A stretch of DNA of 49,542 nucleotides from Clostridia bacterium (GTDB lineage: Bacteria; Bacillota; Clostridia; Christensenellales; Aristaeellaceae), in contig JAFYQB010000016.1 of NCBI GenBank assembly GCA_017547285.1, forward strand, positions 1 through 49,542, read 5' to 3'. Numbering within the stretch: the first letter of the stretch is position 1; each line of letters starts with the position of its first letter. Shown one piece after another: positions 33,156 through 42,042 of the stretch. A program made the position numbers and the translations under genes. Below the pieces are notes generated by a model, which was not told the origin of the DNA, ran no database searches, and saw only the letters and a list, made by a program, of their open reading frames with translations.

Positions 33156-33668
33156 ATGAGCAAGAATCTCGAGCTGAAAAAGCAGGTCGTAAGCGACATC
33201 GTGAAGAAGTTTCAGGATGCCCAGAGCGTGATCATCGTGAATTACAACGGCCTGACTGTGGAACAGGTGACTGGCCTGCGCGCTCAGTTCCGTGCCAACG
33301 GCGTTGACTACTGCGTTCTGAAGAACACTCTGGTTCGCCGCGCACTGCAGGAGCTGAACATCGAAGGTCTGGACGAGGTGCTGAACGGTCCTTCCGCTTT
33401 TGCCTTTGGCATGAACGATCCCGTAAGCCCCGCCAAGATCATCAACGACTTCATCACCAAGAACAAGACCGAAGCGATCTCCATCAAGGCTGGTCTGTTG
33501 GGTTCCGACATCATGACTCTGGATCAGATCAAGAGCCTGGCCGAAACTCCCAGCCGCGAAGTACTGCTGGCCCGCCTGCTTGGCAGCCTGCAGAGCAGCA
33601 TCGCTGGCTTCGTGCGTGTTCTGGATGCTATTGCCAAGAAGGACACCGAAGCTGCCCCCGAAGCCTAA
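33156..33668 (+). CDS. rplJ: 50S ribosomal protein L10
   Basis: A 170-residue L10, base of the ribosomal stalk that carries L12 dimers. Recognisable parts: MSKNLELKKQVVSDIVKKF, IIVNYNGLTVEQVTGLRAQFR, YCVLKNTLVRRAL, and a helical C-terminus for L12 binding (EVLLARLLGSLQSSIAGFVRVLDAI). ATG 33156 is set by AAGGAGGTG ending 9 bases before it. The gene follows its own leader. Confidence 0.97.
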   Translation: MSKNLELKKQVVSDIVKKFQDAQSVIIVNYNGLTVEQVTGLRAQFRANGVDYCVLKNTLVRRALQELNIEGLDEVLNGPSAFAFGMNDPVSPAKIINDFITKNKTEAISIKAGLLGSDIMTLDQIKSLAETPSREVLLARLLGSLQSSIAGFVRVLDAIAKKDTEAAPEA

Positions 33669-33730
33669 TTGATGGCTTTACCTGTACCCCATATTATAAA
33701 TTAGCAAGTTGAAAATGGAGGATATTCACA

Positions 33731-34102
33731 ATGACTCACGCTGAAATCATTGAGATGATTGAGAAGATGACCGTTCTCGAACTGAACGATCTGGTTAAGG
33801 CTCTGGAAGAGCACTTTGGCGTTTCCGCAGCTGCTGCTGTTGTTGCTGTTCCCGGTGCTGGCGCTGCCGCTGCCGCTGCTGAGGAAGAGAAGACCGAGTT
33901 CGACGCCATCCTGAAGGATGCCGGCTCCGAGAAGATCAAGGTCATCAAGGTTATCCGCGAGCTGACCGGTCTGGGCCTGAAGGAAGCCAAGGACTTCGTT
34001 GAGAGCGCTCCCAAGACCATCAAGGAAGCCGCTTCCAAGGAAGAGTGCGAGAAGATCAAGGCCAAGCTGGCCGAAGTTGGCGCTACCGTCGAAATCAAGT
34101 AA
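33731..34102 (+). CDS. rplL: 50S ribosomal protein L7/L12
   Basis: A 123-residue L7/L12. The N-terminal dimerisation helices (to about 35) are followed by the Ala/Gly/Val hinge ([21 protein letters not shown]) and the compact C-terminal factor-binding domain ([33 protein letters not shown]). It lies 62 bases after rplJ behind ATGGAGG. Codon use is strongly biased, as for highly expressed genes. Confidence 0.98.
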   Translation: MTHAEIIEMIEKMTVLELNDLVKALEEHFGVSAAAAVVAVPGAGAAAAAAEEEKTEFDAILKDAGSEKIKVIKVIRELTGLGLKEAKDFVESAPKTIKEAASKEECEKIKAKLAEVGATVEIK

Positions 34103-34125
34103 TTTCGTTCGAAGTGCAACACTTC

Positions 34126-34159
34126 AAAGGAGTTCCGTGCAAACGGAACTCCTTTTTTT
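34126..34159. terminator. Terminator after rplL
   Basis: 13-bp stem (34126-34138/34143-34155) with a GCAA tetraloop and a T run; it also covers the end of the convergent small gene. Confidence 0.9.
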
Positions 34160-34380
34160 CAATCCGATTTTGCTCTTTGCTCCGATTTTCCGTTCTCTTC
34201 ACATGTCCAGGCGGTCTTCTGAAGATGGATCGCATACAGTTTGCTGTAGTCCTCTGCCTCTTCCGGTGTTTGAATCGCCGCCGGAACCAGCCCTGTGCAT
34301 TCCGTTGCAGAAGCCAGCTCTTCCACATCCCACACCAGTGGATCTGAAGGGTCTCTTTCTCGCGCTTCCTGTTTTTTCAC
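34159..34380 (-). CDS. Small conserved hypothetical protein (73 residues)
   Basis: A short acidic soluble protein, with no signal peptide or membrane segment. The motif DVEELASATECTGLVPA...EEAEDYSKLYAIH resembles a small uncharacterised protein found in many Clostridia, with a conserved ECTGL segment. The start is GTG 34380, backed by CGGAGGCG 7 bases upstream. It converges on rplL and shares that terminator. Function unknown. Another frame on this strand (34095-34328) is a shadow. Confidence 0.65.
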   Translation of the reverse strand: MKKQEARERDPSDPLVWDVEELASATECTGLVPAAIQTPEEAEDYSKLYAIHLQKTAWTCEENGKSEQRAKSD

Positions 34381-34458
34381 ATAAATCGCCTCCGAAAAAC
34401 AGGATACGCGTTTTTCTGTTTCCGTATGCTGTACGTTTCCGTCAATTCTGACATTTCT

Positions 34459-34487
34459 TTGACTTATGATCCCGTCCGATATATACT
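34459..34487 (+). promoter_or_regulatory. Promoter of the sortase gene
   Basis: TTGACT (34459-34464), 17-base spacer, TATACT (34482-34487), 31 bases ahead of the TTG start. Confidence 0.65.
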
Positions 34488-34518
34488 GTACAATGTATTA
34501 TGATGCGAGGCGATTGCT

Positions 34519-35580
34519 TTGAATAACAATTTCCATCAAAAGACCGGCTATTTTCCAGAGCAGAAATATCCTGAATCGCCTGTATCCTCAAAAAGTGATC
34601 CGGGCTTCAAAGCCCGTCTCTTGAAAACCGAATTATCCAGAATCAATCCGCTGCGTCTGGCAATTTTGATTCTTTGTGTGCTCGTATTCTGCACCTGCCT
34701 GTTCCTTTTGGCACGCTACAGTTTTTCCATCATTCAATCCCGTATGGCAAGCAGAGAATTGGAAAAAGTCCGTACTGATGCCCTGCTGCAAGCCCCTCCT
34801 GCAAACGAAAGCGCAGCTCCATCACCTGTCCTTTCAGCAACCGAAACGCCCGTTTCAAAGCCAACACCTGTCAAAGGCATTGTTTACGGCCATACACCGC
34901 TCCCCACCGATCCATGGCCATCCGTCTATTCCAACAATCCTTTGCTGCGAGTATCTCCTGTTTTCTACCAGCTTCAGGAAAAAAACAAGGATATTGTCGG
35001 ATGGATCAAAATTGATGGTGTACTGGAAGAAGCTGTTGTCCAACGTGATAATGAATATTATCTGACCCACAACGTCCTGCAACAGCGCAGTGCTACCGGC
35101 GCGCTGTTTCTGGATGAAAACTGTAATCTGGATACCGTCCCCGCCCAAATGCTGATTCATGGCCACAATATGAAGGAAGGCGCCATGTTCGGTTCTTTGA
35201 AGAAATACAAAGTCAAAGACGCCAGCTACTACCGTGCACACCCTTTTATTGACTTCAACACGATTTATGAAAACGGACGCTACGTGATTTTCGCGGTAGC
35301 GGAAGTGGATATACAAAGCGGAAAGCCGGATTATCTGCCGTTCTGGCTTTACGACCGTTTCCCCAACGCAGTTGTTTTCACAGAGTATGTGGAGCGCGTC
35401 CGATTGCTTTCCCGTATCAAAAGCAATATCGACGTGTGTCCCGGGGATCGCCTGCTCACCCTGTCCACCTGTACCGGCGATGACGAGAACAAACGCCTGA
35501 TCATTATGGCGCGCATGCTTCGGGAGAATGAAAACGAATTCGAATTGAATTTGGACATTCTGAGTACCTCCGACCGTTGA
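34519..35580 (+). CDS. Class B sortase
   Basis: A 353-residue membrane-anchored transpeptidase that links proteins to peptidoglycan or pili. A cytoplasmic stretch (1-45) leads to one membrane helix (about 47-67), a Pro/Ser/Ala linker (90-130) and the sortase beta-barrel. The catalytic triad is complete: H216 (IHGHN), C318 (TLSTC) and R326. NNPLLRVSPVFYQLQEKNKDIVGWI and TGALFLDE are class B landmarks. The start is TTG 34519, preceded by GAGGCG. No sorting-signal substrate is encoded in the window, so the clients lie elsewhere. Confidence 0.9.
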   Translation: MNNNFHQKTGYFPEQKYPESPVSSKSDPGFKARLLKTELSRINPLRLAILILCVLVFCTCLFLLARYSFSIIQSRMASRELEKVRTDALLQAPPANESAAPSPVLSATETPVSKPTPVKGIVYGHTPLPTDPWPSVYSNNPLLRVSPVFYQLQEKNKDIVGWIKIDGVLEEAVVQRDNEYYLTHNVLQQRSATGALFLDENCNLDTVPAQMLIHGHNMKEGAMFGSLKKYKVKDASYYRAHPFIDFNTIYENGRYVIFAVAEVDIQSGKPDYLPFWLYDRFPNAVVFTEYVERVRLLSRIKSNIDVCPGDRLLTLSTCTGDDENKRLIIMARMLRENENEFELNLDILSTSDR

Positions 35581-35582
35581 TT

Positions 35583-35609
35583 TTCAGCCGGCAATTACCG
35601 CCGGCTGAA
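35583..35609 (+). terminator. Hairpin after the sortase gene
   Basis: 10-bp stem TTCAGCCGGC/GCCGGCTGAA with a 7-base loop, 3 bases past the stop, followed by a T-rich but interrupted tail. Confidence 0.65.
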
Positions 35610-35662
35610 GCTTATTCTTTACCAAACTTTTTCAAAAGACAGATGCATTCCGTAACAAACTG

Positions 35663-35671
35663 TGCTATAAT
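35663..35671 (+). promoter_or_regulatory. Extended -10 promoter of the CNNM transporter gene
   Basis: TGC-TATAAT at 35663-35671 (TG at 35663-35664) with no strong -35 box, 45 bases ahead of the TTG start. Confidence 0.45.
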
Positions 35672-35715
35672 GGATCAATCCTGCGGCATGGCCGCACATT
35701 AAGGAGGGCTTTTCC

Positions 35716-37083
35716 TTGGACGACCCCATAGGCAGTAAACTGTTGCTCCAGTTGGTTCTGATCCTGATCAATGCTTTTTTTGCTTCTGCCGAGACAGCAG
35801 TCGTGTCTCTGAATGAAAACCGCATACGCAAACAGGCGGAGGATGGCGATTCTCTCTCCATCCGTATGCTGCAAATGCTTGAATCCCCCACGCGTTTTTT
35901 ATCCACCATTCAGGTGTGTATCACCTTGAGCGGTTTCTTAGGCAGCGCGTTTGCGGCGGACAGCTTTGCGTCCCCGCTGGTTGATCTGATCGTTCTTTCC
36001 GGTTTCACTCTGCTTTCCCCTGCCACGCTCCATTCGCTGTGCGTGATATTGATCACTCTGATCCTCAGCTATATTACCATCGTGCTGGGCGAACTGGTTC
36101 CCAAGCGCATTGCGCTGCAGTCACCCGAAAAAGCAGCGCGTTTTGTGTGCAGGATCATTCTGATCGTTTCCCGTTTTTTTGCGCCCATGGTGTGGCTGCT
36201 GACCATCAGCACCAATGTGATTCTTCGTCTGTTGGGCATTAACCCAAATGCCACCAACGAGGAAGTAACGGAAGAAGAAATTCGTATGATGGTGGATATC
36301 GGCAGCGAAAGCGGCGCGATCGAGCAGGACGAACGCGCCATGATCGAAAACATTTTCGAGTTCAACAACCGTACAGCCGTTGACGTGATGGTGCACCGCA
36401 TTGAAGTGATCGCCATTCAGGTGGATTCTTCCGAAGCCGAAATTCTGAAAGTTATTCAGGAGAGCGGTTTGAGCCGTTTTCCTGTCTATGGCGACAGAAC
36501 CGATGATATCATCGGCATTCTCAACACCCGCGATTTTCTGCTCAACACGCATGCAAAATCCCGCAAAACATTGCGGCAGCTGCTGCGCAAGCCGTATCTG
36601 GTTCCCGAAACCATTGCGGCCGATACATTGTTCAGCAACATGCAGAAGCAGAAGGTGCATTTTGCTATCGTTGTGGATGAATACGGCGGCATGAGCGGTA
36701 TTGTGACCATGGAAGATTTGCTGGAAGAAATCGTCGGCAACATCTACGATGAATTCGATCCCAAGGAAGAGAGCGAGATTGAGCAGCTTGAGGATAATCT
36801 CTGGCGTGTAAACGGCACAATTGCTCTGTACACGCTGGCTGAAGCGCTGGAACTGGAACTGCCGGAGGAACTGGAATACGACACGCTGGGCGGCATGGTC
36901 TTCAGCATGTTCTCCTCCATTCCCGATGACGGTTCCAAACCCGAAGTTACCATCAATGGCCTGCACGTGCAGGTGGAAATCATCGCAGATCACCGAATTG
37001 AAAAAGCGCTTGTCAGCAAGGTCATTGCCGAAACGCCAGAAGAAGATGAAACGGACGAAGTCCGCGAGGAGAATGAAGTATGA
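35716..37083 (+). CDS. CNNM/HlyC-CorC family transporter
   Basis: A 455-residue membrane protein of the CNNM/CorC (TlyC-like) family, linked to magnesium or sodium/magnesium transport. Residues 1-195 form the DUF21 membrane domain with about four helices and the SAETAVVSLNENRIRK motif. A CBS pair follows (about 210-340: FEFNNRTAVDVMVHRIEV, GLSRFPVYGDRTDDIIGIL, VDEYGGMSGIVTMEDLLEEIVGNIYDE). A C-terminal CorC/HlyC domain (about 350-435) ends in a highly acidic tail. The TTG start follows AAGGAGGG. Its stop overlaps the HAD gene start by ATGA. Confidence 0.92.
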   Translation: MDDPIGSKLLLQLVLILINAFFASAETAVVSLNENRIRKQAEDGDSLSIRMLQMLESPTRFLSTIQVCITLSGFLGSAFAADSFASPLVDLIVLSGFTLLSPATLHSLCVILITLILSYITIVLGELVPKRIALQSPEKAARFVCRIILIVSRFFAPMVWLLTISTNVILRLLGINPNATNEEVTEEEIRMMVDIGSESGAIEQDERAMIENIFEFNNRTAVDVMVHRIEVIAIQVDSSEAEILKVIQESGLSRFPVYGDRTDDIIGILNTRDFLLNTHAKSRKTLRQLLRKPYLVPETIAADTLFSNMQKQKVHFAIVVDEYGGMSGIVTMEDLLEEIVGNIYDEFDPKEESEIEQLEDNLWRVNGTIALYTLAEALELELPEELEYDTLGGMVFSMFSSIPDDGSKPEVTINGLHVQVEIIADHRIEKALVSKVIAETPEEDETDEVREENEV

Positions 37084-37715
37084 AGCAGGTACGTCACCTG
37101 TTCTGGGATTTTGACGGAACATTGTTCGACTCTTACCCCGAGATTCTCGGTTCTTTCATAAATGGTCTGTGCGATTTGGGGCTGCAGGAACTGGCAGATC
37201 CTGAAAAGCTGATGCCGTTGATCAAGAAATACCTGGCGACCGCTGCCGAATGGTGCGCCGAACAGTCCGGTCTTGAAAAGCAGGCCATTATGGACGCCTA
37301 CCGCGTACATCACGCCAGGCCGCACAGCGATCCTCCTTATGATGGTCTGGAGGATTGTCTGCGCAGGCTTCACGAAGCGGGCTATCATCACTATCTGTAC
37401 ACCCACAGTCATCAAAGCGCCATTGATCAGCTTGTGCGCGAAAACCTCTGGCAATACTTTGACGACGCGGTGATCGGTTCGGACGGTTTCCCGCTCAAGC
37501 CAGCGCCCGATGCTCTGCTGGCTTTGATGGAGCGCAATCATCTCTCTCCCGAGAACTGTGCCATGATTGGCGACCGAGATATTGATGCTATCGCCGGGCA
37601 CAACGCCGGTATGAAGGGCATTTTGTTTGATCCCGACGGCTATTTTCCCGATTTTCATCCCGAACTGACCGTTCGCAGCATGAAAGAACTGGCGGATACA
37701 CTCCTTCAGTTTTAA
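37080..37715 (+). CDS. HAD-superfamily phosphatase (phosphoglycolate phosphatase-like)
   Basis: A 211-residue HAD hydrolase. Motif I is DFDGTLFDSYPE (9-20), with nucleophile D9 and D11; motif II is YLYTHSH near residue 102; motif IV is MIGDRDIDAIAGHNAG (about 161-176). A helical cap lies between I and II. It is translationally coupled to the transporter gene (ATGA overlap), which points to repair of a phosphate by-product or a housekeeping role, but the substrate is unknown. Confidence 0.88.
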   Translation: MKQVRHLFWDFDGTLFDSYPEILGSFINGLCDLGLQELADPEKLMPLIKKYLATAAEWCAEQSGLEKQAIMDAYRVHHARPHSDPPYDGLEDCLRRLHEAGYHHYLYTHSHQSAIDQLVRENLWQYFDDAVIGSDGFPLKPAPDALLALMERNHLSPENCAMIGDRDIDAIAGHNAGMKGILFDPDGYFPDFHPELTVRSMKELADTLLQF

Positions 37716-37720
37716 GCAAC

Positions 37721-37754
37721 AAAAAGGCTGTTTGCTTTTGCAAACAGCCTTTTT
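37721..37754. terminator. Bidirectional terminator between HAD and MFS genes
   Basis: 15-bp perfect stem (37721-37735/37740-37754), TTTT loop, A and T tracts at the base; serves both convergent units. Confidence 0.9.
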
Positions 37755-37763
37755 TGATATTCA

Positions 37764-38999
37764 TTACGCCTGAGCTTTATATTCCTTTGGCACGCGGGTT
37801 TTGACCGTTACATTAAGCACCGCGAACACCACCAGCAGCAGCACCGTTACAAAGATCGCACTCATGCCGCCGGTAAAGCCAAAACGTTCCGCGAGCGTAC
37901 CAACAACCGTAGGCATCAGGATCGCTCCGCCGGAGCCGATGCACAGGATAAAGCTGGTCGCCATGGGATAGGTGTTGGTGAAGATGGCAGCATCGGAATA
38001 GATCATCGGGCAGATACCGGCCATGCAGAAGCCCAGGCCAGCCACACAGATGGTAGCGACCGGTATGCTGGAGCTGACGAGCATCAGGCCATAGAAGATC
38101 GCCACGCCAAAGCTGGCAACCATCATCATCTTTTTCTGAGGAACACGGGTGGAAAGCCATGCACAGAACAGGCGGCCTGCCAGCATCACCACCCACATCA
38201 GCGTGGCCATGGACTGGCTGTACGCCTTGACGGCGGCGGTCAGCTCCTCTCCGGTCTTGCCAAAGCCTGCCAGCAGGGATTCCTTGTTCTGAATATAGGT
38301 AACCAGCCATCCGTTGATGGCGTATTCAGAACACAGATAACAGAACATCATCATCGCCAGAATAAGGAAAGAAGGATTCTTGAGGAAAGTGACCGTGCTG
38401 TTGGTCTTATCCTTACGGTCCATCTTATCCTGCTTCAGCTTCATACGGCCAAAATTGGTCAAGCTGATGCAGCCAAAAGCTACCACCACGCCCAGCGCTG
38501 CACGCCAGCCAAACATGCGGCTGACAACCAGGAAAATCATCGGAGCGGTAATTGCGCCTACCGCAAAGCTGCTGTGCAGCAGATTGGTACCGATGGGGCT
38601 GCCGCCGGACAGCAGATTGACCATACGGTTATCAAAATTGGATACAGCGCCGCGGCCAAGGCCCGTGAATACGAAGGCCAGGAACAGCCAAACCGGATTG
38701 CCCCAGAGGATCATCATGGCAAAACCGATAAAGGCCAGAGAACTCAGCAGAATAATGGATTTCTTCTGTCCAAGATACAGCGGAACGATACCGCTGATAA
38801 AACCGGCGATCAGGTTGCCCGCCGAGTGTGCGGACAGGAACAGGCCGCTTACCGTATCGGACAGATTGTAGGCAAGCTTCAGATCCGGCATGGCTGATCC
38901 CATCATCAGTGCAAGCGAACCGTTGCAGAAGAAGGCGAAAAAGCAGGTGTAGAGGATGGCGCGCTCATTTTTGGCAAGCTTTTTAATGAATGAGAACAT
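37764..38999 (-). CDS. Major facilitator superfamily transporter
   Basis: A 411-residue 12-helix transporter. ATG 38999 is selected because AAAGGAG lies 9 bases upstream; the frame upstream of it is not coding. N-terminal MFS features: CNGSLALMMGSAMPDL in helix 1, GNLIAGFISGIVPLYLGQKKSIIL for the helix 2-3 loop, and GLGRGAVSNFDN. The N-half plus SYAING-like SEYAINGWLVTYIQ segment resembles fucose/glucose-type MFS permeases (FucP/GlcP-like), but the substrate is only a guess. It has its own promoter, back-to-back with that of the cupin gene. Confidence 0.85.
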   Translation of the reverse strand: MFSFIKKLAKNERAILYTCFFAFFCNGSLALMMGSAMPDLKLAYNLSDTVSGLFLSAHSAGNLIAGFISGIVPLYLGQKKSIILLSSLAFIGFAMMILWGNPVWLFLAFVFTGLGRGAVSNFDNRMVNLLSGGSPIGTNLLHSSFAVGAITAPMIFLVVSRMFGWRAALGVVVAFGCISLTNFGRMKLKQDKMDRKDKTNSTVTFLKNPSFLILAMMMFCYLCSEYAINGWLVTYIQNKESLLAGFGKTGEELTAAVKAYSQSMATLMWVVMLAGRLFCAWLSTRVPQKKMMMVASFGVAIFYGLMLVSSSIPVATICVAGLGFCMAGICPMIYSDAAIFTNTYPMATSFILCIGSGGAILMPTVVGTLAERFGFTGGMSAIFVTVLLLVVFAVLNVTVKTRVPKEYKAQA

Positions 39000-39039
39000 G
39001 ACCGTAACTCCTTTAGCATCATGTGGTATTCCGCAGGTT

Positions 39040-39069
39040 ATTATACCCTCTTTCCCCATCCAAAGTCAA
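39040..39069 (-). promoter_or_regulatory. Promoter of the MFS gene
   Basis: Minus strand TTGACT (39064-39069), 18-base spacer, TATAAT (39040-39045). Confidence 0.7.
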
Positions 39070-39082
39070 ACATTCCAGCAGC

Positions 39083-39112
39083 TTGATTCTATTGCCCCTG
39101 TTCTGGTATAAT
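39083..39112 (+). promoter_or_regulatory. Promoter of the cupin gene
   Basis: TTGATT (39083-39088), 18-base spacer, TATAAT (39107-39112). The -35 boxes of the two divergent promoters are only 13 bases apart, so they may compete or share regulation. Confidence 0.7.
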
Positions 39113-39145
39113 CCTTTTATCCCGCACAACCGAAAGGAGATTATG

Positions 39146-39478
39146 ATGAGTTCTTCTGTTGTTTACAACCGTGATATTCCTCTGACCGATCTGGGCGGAG
39201 GCGTGAGCCGCAAAGTGCTTGCTCACAACGATCAGCTGATGATCGTGGAAGTCCGTTTTGAAAAAGGCGGCGTCGGCTCCATGCACACTCACCCCCATCT
39301 TCAGAGCACCTACGTCCAGTCCGGTCGATTCGTATTCACGATCGACGGCGTGGAGCACGAGGTCGCTCAGGGTGATACCATCGCATTTGCCTCTGATGTT
39401 CCGCACGGAACCGTCTGTCTGGAAGCAGGCGTGTTGGTGGATATCTTCAATCCCATGCGCGAGGATTTTCTGAAATAA
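39146..39478 (+). CDS. Small single-domain cupin protein
   Basis: A 110-residue cupin. Motif 1 is GSMHTHPHLQSTYVQSGRF, supplying two or three histidines and a glutamine in place of the usual glutamate; motif 2 is GDTIAFASDVPHGTVCLE with the second-motif histidine. It is likely a metal-binding sugar or small-molecule isomerase/lyase or a sensor. In gut Bacillota this type is often next to uronate or sugar transport genes, and here it is divergent from an MFS transporter. Of two adjacent ATG codons, 39146 has the better spacing to AAAGGAGA. Confidence 0.85.
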   Translation: MSSSVVYNRDIPLTDLGGGVSRKVLAHNDQLMIVEVRFEKGGVGSMHTHPHLQSTYVQSGRFVFTIDGVEHEVAQGDTIAFASDVPHGTVCLEAGVLVDIFNPMREDFLK

Positions 39479-39483
39479 GTATG

Positions 39484-39510
39484 AAGCCACCGGAGATTCC
39501 GGTGGCTTTT
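39484..39510 (+). terminator. Terminator of the cupin gene
   Basis: 10-bp stem AAGCCACCGG/CCGGTGGCTT (39484-39493/39499-39508) and T run, 5 bases after the stop. Confidence 0.85.
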
Positions 39511-39595
39511 CGAATCTCATTTTTGACCGATCATACAGAAAAGCATCAAACTTATACATAATATTTTTTGATAAAAATTTAAACTTTTGACAAAA

Positions 39596-39630
39596 AAGAA
39601 CACTAACTTAACAGCAAAGTTAGCGTTCTT
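39596..39630 (-). terminator. Terminator of the AhpF remnant
   Basis: 14-bp stem with one mismatch (39596-39609/39617-39630), T run on the minus strand. Shares the CTAACTT/AAGTTAG core with hairpins at 29308 and 43024. Confidence 0.7.
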
Positions 39631-39745
39631 TTAGGCTCTCGCCAGACTGTTTTCAGTTGAGATCCGAAAACTCCACGCTCTTTTTTCTTATCTTTTTCGG
39701 GCGAGGTACATGTTTGGCTTTTATTCGTATTTTTGTAATCTATTA

Positions 39746-40582
39746 TCAAACGCGAACCGGTACCGAACTTTTTTCTTCAAGCAGCGACAGAAGCTGTACG
39801 ATATTCTTTTTGCCAAAAACAACCTGCTCATCATTCACGACCAGACAGGGAACACTCATAACATGATAGCGTTCCTTCAACTGTGCGTAATGCGCCAGAT
39901 CATACACTTCGGCTGTTATGTGAGGATTGAGCGCTGCAATATGCTGCGCCGCTACAACCAGATCCGGACACATGGTGCAGGAAAGGGATACGAGCACTTT
40001 CATATGCACTGATTTCTTTAGTCCAGCGATCGCATGCCTGGTTTCTTCATTCAGCGTTTGTCCCGGCCCGGCGGCATTGTACAGTCCCAGCACAAAAGAT
40101 GTGAACTCGTGTCCGCCGGGAACGCCATGAAAGGCCAGGCCAGTGTAGGCGCCATCCATAAGGCAGACGCGCACGCAGGGCGCTTCCTGCACAGAGGCAG
40201 AACGCTCGGCAACCTGTACTTTCAGCTTGTCTGTAAGGGTTGCCAGTTCTGTGATATATCGCTCCAGTTCTGCCGAGACAGGACGGTCATCCAAATAGAG
40301 TACCAGCTGCAACGGGCGTTCCATTCGGGTGAAAACCTCATCCAGCTGCCGGCTCATTTCCGGGGTAAACAAAGCATTGTCACCGCGAGTATTTCTCTGC
40401 GCATCAGTGGGCAACGCCTTTATCTTCGCAGATGGCTGTTCAGGCTGAATGCCGGTTTTTCGCTGCATGGAAGCGGCGTATTTTTCCAACTCTGTAGCAG
40501 CCAGTGCGCCGTCGCCGGTTGCGGTCACCACCTGGCGCAGCGGCTTAATGCATACGTCGCCAGCTGCATATACGCCATCCAT
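39746..40582 (-). pseudogene. C-terminal remnant of an AhpF/thioredoxin-reductase fusion
   Basis: The 278-residue frame starts in the middle of a known fold. Its first residues MDGVYAAGDVCIKPLRQVVTATGDGALAA are the FAD-binding motif near the end of thioredoxin reductases. Before it the same frame reads on through TDGSLKTS, also reductase-like, then hits a stop; the main FAD/NAD domains (about 270 residues) are absent. What follows is a linker and two thioredoxin-fold domains as in AhpF N-domains, with active site CTMC (about 203-206). The first TRX-fold lacks CxxC. The MFS gene now occupies the place of the lost 5' part. Either a decaying gene or a truncated redox protein. Confidence 0.7.
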
Positions 40583-40620
40583 GCTGGTTTTCAGCGAACC
40601 ATCGGTAAGGAGTGTTTTTG

Positions 40621-42042
40621 ATGGAGGAAGACAGAGACTATCTGAAAGGGTTCATCCCTTATGCACTGGCAGCATTGCTGATCAGCCTTGTTGGCGGATT
40701 TTCTGCCGTGCTTGGGCCGGCTTTCGTGCAGGATATCGGCATTGCCTACAACAACACCACGTGGACGGCACTGGCTCAGGCAATGTCCACAGCAGCCTTC
40801 GCGCCCATTCTTGGCAAGTTGGGCGATGTGCTGGGACGAAGGGCAACATTGCTGGCGGGCATCCTCACCTATACGCTGGGCAATGCAATGGCGGCGCTTT
40901 CTTCCTCTTTGGCGGTTATGCTCATCGCTCGCTTCATTGTGGGTGCAGGCGCTGCGGCAGTAGCGCCGGTGGTGCTGTCCTACATTGTAAAGGAATTCCC
41001 TCCCACCAGGGTTGCCAAAGGCTTTTCCATGTACATGCTGATCTCCAGCGCCGCTGTGGTCTTTGGCCCGGCGCTGAGCGGTCTGATCATCCGCGCATAT
41101 GGTTGGCGGACGATGGTCTGGGTCTGTGTCGCGCTTTGCGTCGTTGCGTTCATACCATGTGCGCTGCTTGCCGACAAAAATGCGCCGTCCCGCAAGAAGC
41201 TTGAGCATTTCGACGCTCCGGGCGCGGTATTTGTTCTGATTTTCTTCAGTCTGATGCTGTGTATTCCTTCCTTCGGCCAAAACTTCGGCTGGCGTTCATC
41301 CGCCTTTATCGGCGTACTGATCGCTGCAAGCATCGCATTTGTTGGATTGATACTGGCAGAGCGAAGGGCTGTACACCCCATTTTGCCCGGAAACTTTATG
41401 CGCCGGCGCGCTTTCGTTCTGAGCGTTCTGGCACTGACGCTTACCCAGGGGCTGATGCAGGCCAACATGACCAACACCATCGTATTTGTGAACTGCACCC
41501 AACCCGATAATGATGTTATTTCCGCCTATGCCATCTCCATAATGTATCTGGGAATGTCCCTTGGCGCTGTGCTGACAGGTCCGCTGGCCGACAAATTTGA
41601 ACCGCGCAGCGTGCTGACGTTTTCTCTGCTTTTGACAGGCTTTAGCTGTGCAATGCTTTCTCTGTTCACCGCCGAAGCCTCTGTCCTGTTGCTGATGGCC
41701 GCGCTTGGTATGCTTGGGTTTGGTCTGGGCGGCAACGGAACAATCTTTATGAAAGTGGCCCTCAGCGATCTTTCCGGTCAGGCATCCGGTGCGGCCACTG
41801 GAACCTACGGCCTGTTCCGTGACCTTGCAGCGCCCTTCGGCGTGGCTGTGCTGGTGCCGCTGTTTACGAACAGCATTACGAAATACACAGTTCAGGGCAT
41901 AATCGAAGCGGACGCTGCCGTCCGTGCCATTCATACACTGTCTGTCATCGAAATCATCTGCGTGGCAGCTGGAATTGCTGTAGTGATGATGCTGCCACGC
42001 ATTCATCATGAAAGGGGAAATCGACATGCGACTGAACGATAA
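40621..42042 (+). CDS. MFS drug/proton antiporter-type transporter
   Basis: A 473-residue membrane transporter with 14-helix (DHA2/EmrB-like) character. Landmarks: the helix 2-3 loop LGKLGDVLGRRATLLAG and antiporter motif C-like GFSMYMLISSAAVVFGPALSGLII in the fifth helix. The second half carries GPLADKFEPRSVLTFS. ATG 40621 is set by AAGGAG 8 bases upstream; a GTG three codons earlier is possible. It overlaps the SDR gene by 17 bases, so the two are co-translated. It runs divergently from the truncated AhpF gene, and its 5' end lies exactly where that gene's missing half should be. Confidence 0.85.
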   Translation: MEEDRDYLKGFIPYALAALLISLVGGFSAVLGPAFVQDIGIAYNNTTWTALAQAMSTAAFAPILGKLGDVLGRRATLLAGILTYTLGNAMAALSSSLAVMLIARFIVGAGAAAVAPVVLSYIVKEFPPTRVAKGFSMYMLISSAAVVFGPALSGLIIRAYGWRTMVWVCVALCVVAFIPCALLADKNAPSRKKLEHFDAPGAVFVLIFFSLMLCIPSFGQNFGWRSSAFIGVLIAASIAFVGLILAERRAVHPILPGNFMRRRAFVLSVLALTLTQGLMQANMTNTIVFVNCTQPDNDVISAYAISIMYLGMSLGAVLTGPLADKFEPRSVLTFSLLLTGFSCAMLSLFTAEASVLLLMAALGMLGFGLGGNGTIFMKVALSDLSGQASGAATGTYGLFRDLAAPFGVAVLVPLFTNSITKYTVQGIIEADAAVRAIHTLSVIEIICVAAGIAVVMMLPRIHHERGNRHATER

